A stretch of 64,000 nt of DNA from Exiguobacterium sp. s193 (GTDB taxonomy: Bacteria; Bacillota; Bacilli; Exiguobacteriales; Exiguobacteriaceae): positions 1 through 64,000 of the forward strand of contig NZ_JACSMR010000009.1 of NCBI RefSeq assembly GCF_018618755.1, in the 5' to 3' direction. Position numbers and translations under genes: made by a program. Positions within the stretch are counted from its first letter, which is position 1, and each line of letters opens with the position of its first letter. The notes below the pieces were generated by a model. The model made no database searches and was not told the DNA's origin. It saw only the letters and a list, made by a program, of their open reading frames with translations. This document shows positions 30,333-39,224 of the stretch, piece after piece.

Positions 30333-31319
30333 TCAATCCCCGAGCGTGCTTTTCCCGTCAAGAATCGCTTTCGCCGCATAGGACCATTCATTGTCCGGTT
30401 GCTTCGCTAATTCCTGTAACGTCGCCTTATAATCGCCGACCTTATTTTTTTGTTCATAGACGGCCTGCATCCATAAAACGTCACTCATATAGCCGGAATC
30501 TGGGAAGTCGTTACGGTACGCGACATAGTCCGTTTGTTTCGTTTCCCCTAGTTTGCCTGCCGCAATCAATTTATAGAAACGCGCCATGCCTTTCGTCGTT
30601 TTGTCCGTCAAGACTTTCCCCGTCAGCAAACGGTTCGCCGTCTTATAGTCTTTGTCTTGCGTCGCAGCGACCGCCTGTTTTAAGGCTCGTTCGGGTGCGA
30701 GTGTCTGTTCCGTGTCGGCTGGTTCTTTCGGTTCCGCCTTCTTCGCCGGTGCTTTCGTTTCTTCCTTTTCCGGCGTTTTGGTTGGTACATTCGCTGCCAA
30801 CTGTTCATTTTTTTCTTTTAATTGTTCGACTTCTTTTTCGAGTGCCGCTAATTTTTGTTCGACACTCTCTTGTTTGGTCGCAGCTTGCTCTGGTTCCTCC
30901 GATTTTGAGAAATCGAGTTGGAACAGCGCGACGACGGCGAGACCCGCCGCAAGCAGCCCGCCGAGCATCCACGGGTTCGACTGCAACTGTTTTTTCCACG
31001 GTTTGAGTTGCGGATGATTTTGGACGGCTGCCGGGAGCGCGGCAAACCGTTTTTTGACGAGCCGTTTCCCACCGGCTTTTCCGGCAATCGCGAGCCGGTA
31101 GCGCTGGAGCTCCGCCGGAATCCCTTTATTCTTCCACTGGCTGAACCGGGCATCTGCTTGTTCATAAAAACCTGCTTCCTGCATGATGACGATTGCTTTG
31201 AAGTCTTCACTGAGGCGTTTATATTCACGTTCCGTCTGGCTTTTTTTAGTCAGCCAGTCCGCAATTTGAGCGGTATTGATCGTTTCGAGTTCTGATTGGA
31301 CCAGTCCTGAAAAATTCAT
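30333..31319 (-). CDS. Single-pass membrane protein with coiled coil and a C-terminal helical-repeat domain
   Basis: I do not recognise a family for this 328-residue protein. Residues 1-115 are basic, helical and probably cytosolic, with RLSEDFKAIVIMQEAGFYEQA suggesting a helical-hairpin repeat. A membrane segment (about 117-135, WMLGGLLAAGLAVVALF) is followed by a coiled coil (LAALEKEVEQLKEKNEQLA) and a Lys/Pro/Glu/Thr linker (177-205). The C-terminal domain of about 110 residues has TPR-like helix pairs (ALKQAVAATQDKDYKTANRLL, SDVLWMQAVYEQK). This layout is common for envelope-spanning scaffold proteins. Its neighbours are the haem-stress ABC genes, but a terminator separates it from them. 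Confidence 0.75.
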   Translation of the reverse strand: MNFSGLVQSELETINTAQIADWLTKKSQTEREYKRLSEDFKAIVIMQEAGFYEQADARFSQWKNKGIPAELQRYRLAIAGKAGGKRLVKKRFAALPAAVQNHPQLKPWKKQLQSNPWMLGGLLAAGLAVVALFQLDFSKSEEPEQAATKQESVEQKLAALEKEVEQLKEKNEQLAANVPTKTPEKEETKAPAKKAEPKEPADTEQTLAPERALKQAVAATQDKDYKTANRLLTGKVLTDKTTKGMARFYKLIAAGKLGETKQTDYVAYRNDFPDSGYMSDVLWMQAVYEQKNKVGDYKATLQELAKQPDNEWSYAAKAILDGKSTLGD

Positions 31320-31409
31320 CTGACAGTTTCCACCCTTACCTTATTTTTCTAAGGATTAGTATACCAAAAATCATGTCTGTAAAATATAAGTCTTCTGACG
31401 CATGACATA

Positions 31410-31455
31410 CAAAAAACGGGAATGGCGTCTCATGTATCGAGACGACGTCCCCGTT
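31410..31455 (-). terminator. Terminator overlapping the 3' end of hrtA
   Basis: On the minus strand AACGGGGACGTCGTCTC pairs, with small bulges, with GAGACGCCATTCCCGTT around GATACAT, then TTTTG. The 5' arm lies inside the last codons of hrtA. Confidence 0.8.
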
Positions 31456-32098
31456 CAACCACTTCGCTCAAATAACCATCCTCAATCCGCAGGACCCGGT
31501 CACAATAGTCGAGCATCCGTTCATCATGGGTGATGACGATGACCGTCTTTTGTTCCTCATGGGCCTGCTTTCGTAACACTTCCATCACTTGGCGTCCGTT
31601 CGTATAGTCAAGGCTTGCCGTCGGTTCATCGGCGAGGACAAGTCGTGGCTGATTGACAAGTGCCCGGGCAATCGCGACACGCTGTCGTTCTCCACCCGAT
31701 AAGGCGTGTGGCAAATGGTCCGCACGGTCTTTTAATCCAAAAGCAGCGAGCATTGCGGTGGCGTCAATCGTCCGTCCCGCTTCTTCTGCGACGAGTTCGA
31801 GTTGTTCCGCCGCCGTCAGGAACGGAACGAGATGTGATTCCTGAAAGATGAACCCGATCTCTTCAAGGCGCATCTTCCGGCGTGCTTCGTCCGATTGCTG
31901 ATTGACGTGCTGTTCCCCAAACTGAATGTCTCCCGCTGTCGGTGTTTGCAACAACCCGAGCAGTTGAAGCAACGTACTTTTTCCGCTTCCGCTCGGTCCG
32001 ACTAAGGCAATCAGTTCACCCGCTTTCGCTTCGAACGAAACATCATGGAGCACGGGTACGTCACTGTAAGTCTGTTCGACATGTGTCATCTTAATCAT
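31430..32098 (-). CDS. hrtA: Haem-efflux-type ABC transporter ATPase HrtA
   Basis: ATP-binding subunit, 222 residues. Walker A is GPSGSGKST (34-42), the signature LSGGERQRVAIARAL, Walker B LVLADEP and the switch His in VITHDE. The stretch RLEEIGFIFQESHLVPFL and the following EQLELVAEEAG closely resemble staphylococcal HrtA as I remember it. HrtA and HrtB together relieve haem toxicity by exporting or extracting haem from the membrane. The start overlaps the hrtB stop by four bases (ATGA). The order here is hrtB then hrtA. Confidence 0.85.
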   Translation of the reverse strand: MIKMTHVEQTYSDVPVLHDVSFEAKAGELIALVGPSGSGKSTLLQLLGLLQTPTAGDIQFGEQHVNQQSDEARRKMRLEEIGFIFQESHLVPFLTAAEQLELVAEEAGRTIDATAMLAAFGLKDRADHLPHALSGGERQRVAIARALVNQPRLVLADEPTASLDYTNGRQVMEVLRKQAHEEQKTVIVITHDERMLDYCDRVLRIEDGYLSEVVERGRRLDT

Positions 32099-33126
32099 CC
32101 TGCCATTCCTCCCATCGCGTCCGCTGGTTCAAGTTGTTTTAAGGCCCGGAGCGGTATCACGGATCCAAGTAACGCGGTTCCAATCAACAAGGCTCCGTAA
32201 CCGAGACTCGTTGCCCACTCAAAACGAAACGGAATGCCGTTCGGTAAGATTTGACTGACACCGAGCGTCACGAGCAAGCTGACACTAAATGCGATGAGCG
32301 TCAAGACGAACACCTGAAAGACGAGCCCGCTTCCAATCGTCCGCGTCCGAATTCCGATTGCCTTCAAAATACCGAGTTGCTTCATTTTTTGCATCGTCAA
32401 GATATAGAAAAACGCCGTCAAAATCAAGGCGCCGATTACGACAAGCGCCAGCCGCATCATCTGGAATGAATTTTGTTCCGCTGCATAACCGGGAACTTGC
32501 TTGACGATGTCCGCTTTCGTATACGTCGTCAGGTCCGTTTTAAATGAATCCTGACTGACGAACGCCGAGACGTAGTTCGTCTGCATCTTCGCTTGCCACT
32601 CGTCCCACGACGCAAGCGTCGTCCATAAAACAGGCGCATGGCTATAGCGTCCATCCGTGACCGTACCGACGATCGTAAACGTCATCTTCGTCCGAAAGTC
32701 CGTTACTTTGTCGCCGACTTCAGTCCCGGTCTGTTTCGCATAAGCGGTATCGACGAGAACCTCGCCTTGTTCTAACGCTTGCAGTTGCTTTGGACCGTAC
32801 GCCGTGTCAGCAGGTAACGCAAATACCGTCACATCGTCCTTCGTCCCGTCCTGTTTCTCGAGGACCATGTTTTGGACGCCGAGTGCTTCCGTCCCTTTTG
32901 GTTGCTCCTGTTTCTCTAAAAATGATCGCGTCAGTTGACCTTCCGCTTCTTGACTGAGTGCAAACTGCTCAACCGGTAAATTTCGAATGACCGCTCCATT
33001 ATCGTATGCCAGCCCGTCTGCGAGCCCGGTGATCATTAAAATCAAGACGATGATTAATGTCGTCACGAGTCCCATCAAACCAAAGCGCTTTTTCATTCGG
33101 ATCAGTTCACGCCAACCCATCTTCAT
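32095..33126 (-). CDS. hrtB: Haem-efflux-type ABC transporter permease HrtB (FtsX fold)
   Basis: Permease of 343 residues with the FtsX/MacB layout: an N-terminal membrane helix (16-37), a large extracellular domain (38-215), then three helices at the end (about 222-245, 268-295, 305-330). The opening LILMITGLADGLAYDN recalls HrtB, whose first helix and following region contact haem. AGGAGGG lies before the ATG. A GTTCAT direct repeat in the 70-base gap upstream fits HssR control. Confidence 0.82.
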   Translation of the reverse strand: MKMGWRELIRMKKRFGLMGLVTTLIIVLILMITGLADGLAYDNGAVIRNLPVEQFALSQEAEGQLTRSFLEKQEQPKGTEALGVQNMVLEKQDGTKDDVTVFALPADTAYGPKQLQALEQGEVLVDTAYAKQTGTEVGDKVTDFRTKMTFTIVGTVTDGRYSHAPVLWTTLASWDEWQAKMQTNYVSAFVSQDSFKTDLTTYTKADIVKQVPGYAAEQNSFQMMRLALVVIGALILTAFFYILTMQKMKQLGILKAIGIRTRTIGSGLVFQVFVLTLIAFSVSLLVTLGVSQILPNGIPFRFEWATSLGYGALLIGTALLGSVIPLRALKQLEPADAMGGMAG

Positions 33127-33172
33127 CTAATATCCCTCCTGTATGTTCGTTACAGGTCTTATCTTACGGATG

Positions 33173-33193
33173 CTATATGAACGGAGCATGAAC
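33173..33193 (-). promoter_or_regulatory. HssR-type operator (direct repeat)
   Basis: On the minus strand GTTCAT occurs twice with an 11-base period, at 33193-33188 and 33182-33177; the second copy continues as GTTCATATAG. The S. aureus HssR site is a direct repeat of GTTCATATT with a two-base spacer, also an 11-base period. A TAAGAT -10-like box follows about 10 bases later. Confidence 0.65.
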
Positions 33194-33196
33194 AAC

Positions 33197-34567
33197 TTAC
33201 GTCGCCCGCAAAAAAGTCAGGATGAACGTCGTCCCCGCACCGATTTCCGAATCAATCCCGACCGTCCCATGCAGCTGCTTCATGGTCTCGGCGACGATCG
33301 CGAGCCCGAGCCCCGTCCCGTGCGACCCGCGTGCCGTGTCGGCTTGATAAAATCGGTCAAAGGCGTGGGCAATCATGTCGTCCGACATACCAGGACCTTC
33401 ATCGGTGATGCGTACAGTGACGTACTCCGCGGTCTGTTCGGCTTCAATCGTAATCATGTCCCCGTCGTTTGAAACATGGAGGGCGTTTCGGATGACATTT
33501 TGAAAAACATGTTCGAGGGCAGCGGCATTCGCCTCAATCGTCACGTCGCTTGCGAAATCAACAGAGACGGCGACACCGCGTTCATCGATTTGGTAGGCGA
33601 GCGTTGCGAGCGTCGTCCGGAGCGCTTGACCGAGCCGGAGTGGCTCAAGCGGCAAACGGCGTCCTTCATCGAGCCTGGCGAGGACCAACAATTGCCGGGT
33701 CATGTCTGCCATCCGGTCTGCTTCACGCGCAATCGTCGCCAGTTTGTCCTGTCCGACAGGGGCGACATGCGGTTGCAATTGACCGGCATACCCTTTAATC
33801 GTTGTCAGTGGTGACTGGAACTCATGTGAGACGTTGGCGACGAATGTTTTGCGCTCGGCGTCCGACTTCGCGACTGCTTCCGCCATCTCACCGAACCGCC
33901 GTGACAACTCTCCAATCTCATCGCGCGAGGTCGTCGCCACGTGAACGGCATAGTCGCCGGATGCGACTTGTTTTGTCGCCTTCGTCAATCGTTTAATCGG
34001 TCGGATGAGATAACGGATCGAGAAGACCAATAATAGAAAACTGATGACGACGAGTAAGCCGAGAAACGCACCGACGAACAGATGGAGCTCACGGATTTGC
34101 CGGCTTAAATCCGGCCGGATGAAGACGGCGTCCGTCCCGTTTCGTGTTTCGAGCGAGGCGCCGACCGTATTGACGACTTCGTTGTCAAACAAACCGAGCA
34201 AAAACAGATGGAACGGATAATCCCGCATGCCGTGATAGACTTCCCCGGCGCGAACCCGTTCGATGATTGCCGGTGCCAGCGTTTCGTCGCGGAATGGATT
34301 GCCGTGACGAATGACGGGCCCTGTTTCCGGGACGACATAGAGTTGAAAACCTGTCGCGCTCAACATGTCATAAAAGGAATCGGTCTGTCCGTCGCCATGC
34401 CGTTCGTAGTAGGCAAACGATCGCTCGACCGCTTCCTCGACTTTTTGACTATACGAAGACTGTAAGACGTTGTAGTAAAACAAGTTGCTGATCAGTAAGG
34501 CAATCAAGGCCGAGACGAGCAGGACCAGACAGACGAGTCCAACGATTTTTGTATACAGTGACTTCAT
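33197..34567 (-). CDS. hssS: Haem-stress sensor histidine kinase HssS
   Basis: Membrane kinase of 456 residues, almost the length of S. aureus HssS. Two membrane helices (about 8-31 and 163-185) flank an extracellular domain; its blocks GNPFRDETL, VYHGMRDYPFHLF and LFDNEVVNTVG resemble HssS segments. HAMP lies at 186-238. The phospho-acceptor His248 is in NVSHEFQSPL; the ATPase domain has DEGPGMSDDM and GTGLGLAIV. The start overlaps the hssR stop by four bases. It is expected to sense haem-induced membrane damage and phosphorylate HssR. Confidence 0.83.
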   Translation of the reverse strand: MKSLYTKIVGLVCLVLLVSALIALLISNLFYYNVLQSSYSQKVEEAVERSFAYYERHGDGQTDSFYDMLSATGFQLYVVPETGPVIRHGNPFRDETLAPAIIERVRAGEVYHGMRDYPFHLFLLGLFDNEVVNTVGASLETRNGTDAVFIRPDLSRQIRELHLFVGAFLGLLVVISFLLLVFSIRYLIRPIKRLTKATKQVASGDYAVHVATTSRDEIGELSRRFGEMAEAVAKSDAERKTFVANVSHEFQSPLTTIKGYAGQLQPHVAPVGQDKLATIAREADRMADMTRQLLVLARLDEGRRLPLEPLRLGQALRTTLATLAYQIDERGVAVSVDFASDVTIEANAAALEHVFQNVIRNALHVSNDGDMITIEAEQTAEYVTVRITDEGPGMSDDMIAHAFDRFYQADTARGSHGTGLGLAIVAETMKQLHGTVGIDSEIGAGTTFILTFLRAT

Positions 34568-35232
34568 TCCTTCGCCTCCAAGCGGTACCCGAGACCACGG
34601 ACGGTACTGATTTGAATCGCGTCCGTCTGCCGTAACCGGCTGCGTAACCGTTTGATATGGACGTCGACTGTCCGGTCATCGCCCATGAAATCAAGTTCCC
34701 AGATACGTTCAATCAGTTCTTCCCGACTGAAGACACGTCCCGGAAAACTTGCCAATTGATGCAATAAATCGAACTCACGCCGGGGCAACGTCAGTTCGGT
34801 TTGACCAAGCATCACCTGCTGGCTCCGTTTATCAATCGTCACGTCACCAAACCGAAGAATCGGCAGTGCCGCCTTTTGATAACGCCGGGCGACGGCATGT
34901 AACCGAAACAATAGTTCTTCCGGATCAAACGGTTTTGTGATGTAATCATCAGCACCTGCCGTAAAACCAGCCCGTTTATCCGCCAGTTCCCCGAGCGCCG
35001 TCAACATTAGAATCGGCAGTTCATCCCGTTGCCGAAGTTGTTGACATAACGTGAGTCCGTTGCACCCTGGGACCATTACGTCGAGGATTGCCGCTTCGAA
35101 TGTCAATTCGTCAATCCAGCGCGCCGCCTCTTGTCCGTCTGCCGTCGCCCGGACCCGATGGCCATCTGCTTCGAGTGTCTCGACGATCAGCCGTTGAATA
35201 TTCCGGTCGTCTTCTACGACTAAAATCTCCAT
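34564..35232 (-). CDS. hssR: OmpR-family response regulator HssR
   Basis: DNA-binding regulator of 222 residues. The receiver domain has the acidic pair VVEDD, phosphorylation site Asp51 in AILDVMVPG, Thr in MLTALG and Lys in YITKPF. The C-terminal winged helix ends RTVDVHIKRLRSRL and VRGLGYRLE. It is the first gene of hssR-hssS, with the transporter pair 70 bases downstream of hssS behind its own operator. Assignment rests on the neighbours and on similarity to HssR in the C-terminal half. Confidence 0.83.
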   Translation of the reverse strand: MEILVVEDDRNIQRLIVETLEADGHRVRATADGQEAARWIDELTFEAAILDVMVPGCNGLTLCQQLRQRDELPILMLTALGELADKRAGFTAGADDYITKPFDPEELLFRLHAVARRYQKAALPILRFGDVTIDKRSQQVMLGQTELTLPRREFDLLHQLASFPGRVFSREELIERIWELDFMGDDRTVDVHIKRLRSRLRQTDAIQISTVRGLGYRLEAKE

Positions 35233-35267
35233 CTTCCGTCCCTCCTGTCCTGTTTTGACTCGTCCAT

Positions 35268-35315
35268 CAAAAAAACCACCTCTGACTTCTCATCGTTCGA
35301 AAAGGGAGAGGTGGT
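35268..35315 (-). terminator. Terminator of glyA
   Basis: On the minus strand ACCACCTCT and AGAGGTGGT pair around a long loop and end in a run of seven T. Confidence 0.85.
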
Positions 35316-35335
35316 ACATTCTGTACGCGTTCCGA

Positions 35336-36595
35336 TTATCCGCGTTCCGGATAAAGCGGGAAGCGGCCTGTCAATGCAAGCACTTGCTCGTGCGCATTTT
35401 TTAACGTATCTGTGTCTTCCGGGTTTTTGAGGACGAGTTCGATCAATGCCGCGATTTGTTTCATTTCTTCTTCTTTGAAACCGCGTGACGTCATCGCTGC
35501 CGTCCCAATGCGGATGCCGCTCGTGACGAACGGACTGGCCGGGTCGAACGGGATCGTATTTTTGTTGACCGTGATGCCTGCTTCATCAAGGGCATGCTCA
35601 GCGAGCTTACCTGTGATGCCGAGTGGTTGTAAATCGACGAGCAACAAGTGGTTATCCGTGCCGCCTGAAACGATCCGAAGACCGCGTGCCGTCAATTCCT
35701 CACCGAGCACTTTCGCATTCGTGACGACTTGACCGATGTAATCTTTGAATTCAGGAGCGAGCGCCTCACCGAACGCGACCGCTTTTGCTGCGATGACGTG
35801 CATGAGCGGGCCACCTTGAATACCAGGGAAAATCGATTTGTCGATTGCTTTCGCATGTTCTTCTTTACATAAAATCATTCCACCACGCGGGCCACGGAGT
35901 GTTTTATGTGTCGTTGTCGTGACGAAGTGTGCGTGCTCGACCGGGTTCGGGTGCAGACCTGCTGCAACGAGTCCCGCGATGTGTGCCATGTCGACCATTA
36001 AATAAGCACCGACACTGTCCGCGATTTCACGGAAACGTTTGAAGTCGATGACGCGCGGATAAGCCGATGCTCCCGCAACGATCAATTTAGGTTTGTGTTC
36101 TTCTGCAAGCTTCGCGACGACATCGTAATCAATCATCTCTGTTTCTTGATCGACACCGTACTCGACGAAGTTATATTGAACACCGGAGAAATTCACGGGA
36201 CTACCGTGCGTCAAATGTCCACCGTGTGAGAGATTCATCCCGAGGACCGTATCGCCTTGGTCAAGAATCGTGAAGTAGACGGCCATGTTTGCTTGTGCAC
36301 CGGAGTGCGGCTGCACGTTTGCGTGCTCGGCACCAAAGATGGCTTTCGCACGATCGCGCGCCAAGTTTTCTGCGAGATCAACGAATTCGCATCCACCGTA
36401 ATAGCGGCGTCCCGGGTAACCTTCTGCGTATTTGTTCGTCAGCACGCTACCTTGTGCTTCCATGACAGCTTGCGAGACGAAGTTTTCCGAAGCAATCAAC
36501 TCGATATTGTCGCGTTGACGTCCTAGTTCCTTGCGCATTGCCGAAAAGAGTTCCTCATCTTGCTGTTTCAGATACGTAAGCGGTGTTTGTTCCAT
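35336..36595 (-). CDS. glyA: Serine hydroxymethyltransferase
   Basis: PLP enzyme that converts serine and tetrahydrofolate to glycine and methylene-tetrahydrofolate. I start at the ATG at 36595 ([17 protein letters not shown]), with GGGGGA upstream, giving 419 residues. The PLP lysine lies in [26 protein letters not shown] and [15 protein letters not shown] are family signatures. It ends the ywl cluster on this strand and has its own terminator; a weak hairpin (GCAAGG/CCTTGC, 36672-36702) separates it from ywlG. Confidence 0.96.
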   Translation of the reverse strand: MEQTPLTYLKQQDEELFSAMRKELGRQRDNIELIASENFVSQAVMEAQGSVLTNKYAEGYPGRRYYGGCEFVDLAENLARDRAKAIFGAEHANVQPHSGAQANMAVYFTILDQGDTVLGMNLSHGGHLTHGSPVNFSGVQYNFVEYGVDQETEMIDYDVVAKLAEEHKPKLIVAGASAYPRVIDFKRFREIADSVGAYLMVDMAHIAGLVAAGLHPNPVEHAHFVTTTTHKTLRGPRGGMILCKEEHAKAIDKSIFPGIQGGPLMHVIAAKAVAFGEALAPEFKDYIGQVVTNAKVLGEELTARGLRIVSGGTDNHLLLVDLQPLGITGKLAEHALDEAGITVNKNTIPFDPASPFVTSGIRIGTAAMTSRGFKEEEMKQIAALIELVLKNPEDTDTLKNAHEQVLALTGRFPLYPERG

Positions 36596-36706
36596 CTGAA
36601 TTCCCCCATTCATGTTCGATACGCCTATCTTAACACGAATAATCAGTCTGCGGCACCCACAAAAAGTGCATAAAAATAGCAAGGAGTATGCAACCCCTTG
36701 CACGAA

Positions 36707-37246
36707 TCATTCGTATTTAGCGCGAATTCCACCAATTAACTTCGGACGCGTCGTTGCTGCCGTAACATGCGCCTCACCGATTTCCCGGTGCGGAAGGCGC
36801 ACGGGTATCGCGACCGGCTTCAAGTGCATACCGATGAACGTGTCTCCGATGTCGATTCCGGCATCCGCTTGAATCGCTTCGACGACGACCGGGGCAGAAA
36901 AGCGTTCGTAGGCGATACTCGCCATCGAACCACCTGCTTCCGGTACCGGGACGACCGTGACCGGCTCAAGGCCAAGCCGTTCGACCGTTTGACGTTCAAG
37001 CGTCAACGCACGGTTGATATGCTCACACCCTTGGAACGCGAGGTCGATTTGATGCGAACGACGAAACGTATCGAACACCTCAAATAATGCTTCCGCGACT
37101 TCCGGTGAACCGGCTTTTCCAATCTGTTTGCCGATGACTTCACTCGTCGAACAACCGATGACGAGCAACTTCCCTTTCAACGGGAAGCGCTCATTCAAAT
37201 CGGTCAACGAGGCTTCAAGATCTTGTTTAATCTGTTCGAGATCCAT
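36707..37246 (-). CDS. ywlG: TIGR01440 family protein YwlG
   Basis: Conserved protein of 179 residues (DUF436). The family pattern is visible: GCSTSEVIGKQIGKAGSPEVA, HQIDLAFQGCEHINRAL, ADAGIDIGDTFIGMHLKPV. The Gly/Cys-rich loops suggest an active site, but no function is established. It lies directly after rpiB, as in B. subtilis, and the two are almost certainly cotranscribed. Confidence 0.9.
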   Translation of the reverse strand: MDLEQIKQDLEASLTDLNERFPLKGKLLVIGCSTSEVIGKQIGKAGSPEVAEALFEVFDTFRRSHQIDLAFQGCEHINRALTLERQTVERLGLEPVTVVPVPEAGGSMASIAYERFSAPVVVEAIQADAGIDIGDTFIGMHLKPVAIPVRLPHREIGEAHVTAATTRPKLIGGIRAKYE

Positions 37247-37687
37247 TTACTTCACCTCATAGTCTGAGATTTTGCAGACACGGTTCTCATGGCGTCCACC
37301 TTCGAATTCCGTCTCTAACCAAATCTTCGCGATATCCAGTGCAAGACCCGGTCCGATGACACGTTCGCCCATCGTCAAGATATTCGAGTTATTGTGCTGA
37401 CGTGTTGCTTTCGCACTAAACGTGTCATGGACGAGCGCCGCACGAATCCCTTTGACTTTATTCGCTGCAATCCCGATTCCGATTCCTGTGCCACAAATCA
37501 AGATGCCACGGTCGAATTCACCGTTCGCGACAGCTTCCGCGACAGGAATCGCGACGTCCGGGTAGTCGATTGAGTCGGATGAATACGTACCGAAGTCCGT
37601 GTAATCGATTCCGAGTTCTTCTAATAGACCATTGAGTTCTGCTTTCAGTTTAAAACCACCGTGATCCGCACCAATTGCTACTTTCAT
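37247..37687 (-). CDS. rpiB: Ribose-5-phosphate isomerase B (RpiB/LacAB family)
   Basis: Interconverts ribose 5-phosphate and ribulose 5-phosphate; 146 residues. The N-terminal IGADHGGFKLK and the anion loop GILICGTGIGIGIAANK are diagnostic; the second holds the catalytic Cys. RHENRV near the end contributes phosphate-binding residues. It corresponds to B. subtilis ywlF and is separated from ywlE by five bases and from ywlG by none. Confidence 0.94.
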   Translation of the reverse strand: MKVAIGADHGGFKLKAELNGLLEELGIDYTDFGTYSSDSIDYPDVAIPVAEAVANGEFDRGILICGTGIGIGIAANKVKGIRAALVHDTFSAKATRQHNNSNILTMGERVIGPGLALDIAKIWLETEFEGGRHENRVCKISDYEVK

Positions 37688-37692
37688 CTGTA

Positions 37693-38208
37693 CTATTCCC
37701 CCGTTTGTCTAGGTTGTTTTTTTGGAAGTTTCCGGTTATCCGGTGCTTTTCTTCCGTTTCCGTTCTGGGTCAATTTTAACACAAGACGGTTGACGAGCGG
37801 TTCGAGTTCGTTTCGAACTTGCCGATAGACATTCATCGACCCGCCGTACGGATCGTTGATATCCCGCTCAAGTCCTGTCACGTATTCATAGAGGGTGAAC
37901 GTCCGGTCCTTCAGTTCCGGGTAACGTTCCCCGACTTCTTGTTTGTGTTGACGTGTCATCGTCAAGATGATGTCCGACCAACGTCCGAGAACATCATCGA
38001 AGACTTGCGTATAATGCTCGAGTTCGATCCCGCGCTCCCGCAAAACTTGGAGTGCGTTTTCTGACGCATCGAAGCCTTGCATCGAACGGAGACCGGCCGA
38101 CCGGACATCAAATTCTTGGTCGGCGACTTTTGAGCGTAATAATGCCATCGCCATCGGGCTCCGGCATGTGTTTCCGGTACAGACAAACAATACACGACGT
38201 GTGCTCAT
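37693..38208 (-). CDS. ywlE: Low-molecular-weight phosphatase YwlE, probable protein-arginine phosphatase
   Basis: The P-loop is VLFVCTGNTCRSPMA with Cys10 as nucleophile and Arg16. Thr14 in this loop is the residue that favours phospho-arginine over phospho-tyrosine in B. subtilis YwlE, where the loop is also CTGNTCRS. The general acid Asp is in DINDPYGG. The C-terminus has about 20 extra polar and basic residues (NGNGRKAPDNRKLPKKQ), longer than the usual family end. YwlE opposes the McsB arginine kinase that marks proteins for ClpCP; mcsB is not in this window. Confidence 0.9.
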   Translation of the reverse strand: MSTRRVLFVCTGNTCRSPMAMALLRSKVADQEFDVRSAGLRSMQGFDASENALQVLRERGIELEHYTQVFDDVLGRWSDIILTMTRQHKQEVGERYPELKDRTFTLYEYVTGLERDINDPYGGSMNVYRQVRNELEPLVNRLVLKLTQNGNGRKAPDNRKLPKKQPRQTGE

Positions 38209-38225
38209 CTCAGTATCCTCCTTCT

Positions 38226-39224
38226 TTACGGGCGAATGATCCGACCACCTGCTGCCTTATGGAGCCGATTTCGGACTGCTAGCCCAACCCCTTCTTCTGA
38301 TAGGTCTCGTACAAAAATCTGATCCACCGTCGTCTGATCAAATCGCCGTAAACAATCGTAAAGACGTTGTGCCGCCGTTTCCACGGTCGTTCCGAGAAAA
38401 CAACGGACATCCGCTTCGACGTCCTCTCCATCAAAGAGAATGACGCCGGTCTTTTGTCCAGTTTGGCGTGCTTCATCGATGAGTTGTTGCAGGAACGAGA
38501 GGTCGCCCGCTACGACGGATAATTGTGCTTCCGGTGCGTAGTGCGTGTACTTCATCCCCGGTGCCTTCGGTGTTTTATCTTTCATCGATAAAGCAGGATC
38601 GAGTGCCACGGTGCCAATCTCCGCTTCAAGCTGTTCACGCGTGACGCCACCCGGCCGTAAGATGACCGGAAGTGTCATCGTGCAGTCGATGACGGTCGAT
38701 TCGACACCAATACCGGTCTCTCCCCCATCGACGATTGCTGCGATTCGTCCCGAGAGGTCATAGGCGACATGCGCTGATGACGTCGGAGAAGGTTTTCCGG
38801 AACGGTTGGCACTCGGTGCTGCCAGCCCTAACCCTGTCGCTTCAATCAACTGAAGCGCAAGGGGATGGTCCGGCATCCGTAATCCAATCGTATCAAGCCC
38901 TGCGGTGACGAGTGTGGATGCGGTCCCGTTCGATTCCAGAATAATCGTCAAGGCACCTGGCCAAAACGTATCCATCAAACGTTTCGCGACAGCCGGAATT
39001 TGTGTGACGAACTGCTCTGCCTGTTCGATTGACGCGACATGGACAATCAATGGGTTGTCGGACGGTCGGCCCTTCGCGGCGAAAATTCGCCGAACAGCCG
39101 TCTCGCTCGTTGCGTCTCCGGCAAGACCATAAACGGTCTCCGTCGGCATCGCGACGACTTCCCCTGCTTTTAATAAATTTACTGCTACATCCATTGTCTG
39201 TTGATCGATCATTTCCGTCTTCAC
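38226..39224 (-). CDS. ywlC: Threonylcarbamoyl-AMP synthase (Sua5/YwlC)
   Basis: Makes threonylcarbamoyl-AMP for the t6A base of ANN-decoding tRNAs. Residues 1-200 are the YrdC domain (PTETVYGLAGDAT, KGRPSDNPLIVH, SANRSGKPSPTSSAHV); residues 235-332 form the C-terminal Sua5 domain. The start is GTG 39224, because it overlaps the prmC stop in GTGA and has AAAGGA nine bases upstream. The SxxN-type ATP loop is intact. Confidence 0.92.
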   Translation of the reverse strand: MKTEMIDQQTMDVAVNLLKAGEVVAMPTETVYGLAGDATSETAVRRIFAAKGRPSDNPLIVHVASIEQAEQFVTQIPAVAKRLMDTFWPGALTIILESNGTASTLVTAGLDTIGLRMPDHPLALQLIEATGLGLAAPSANRSGKPSPTSSAHVAYDLSGRIAAIVDGGETGIGVESTVIDCTMTLPVILRPGGVTREQLEAEIGTVALDPALSMKDKTPKAPGMKYTHYAPEAQLSVVAGDLSFLQQLIDEARQTGQKTGVILFDGEDVEADVRCFLGTTVETAAQRLYDCLRRFDQTTVDQIFVRDLSEEGVGLAVRNRLHKAAGGRIIRP

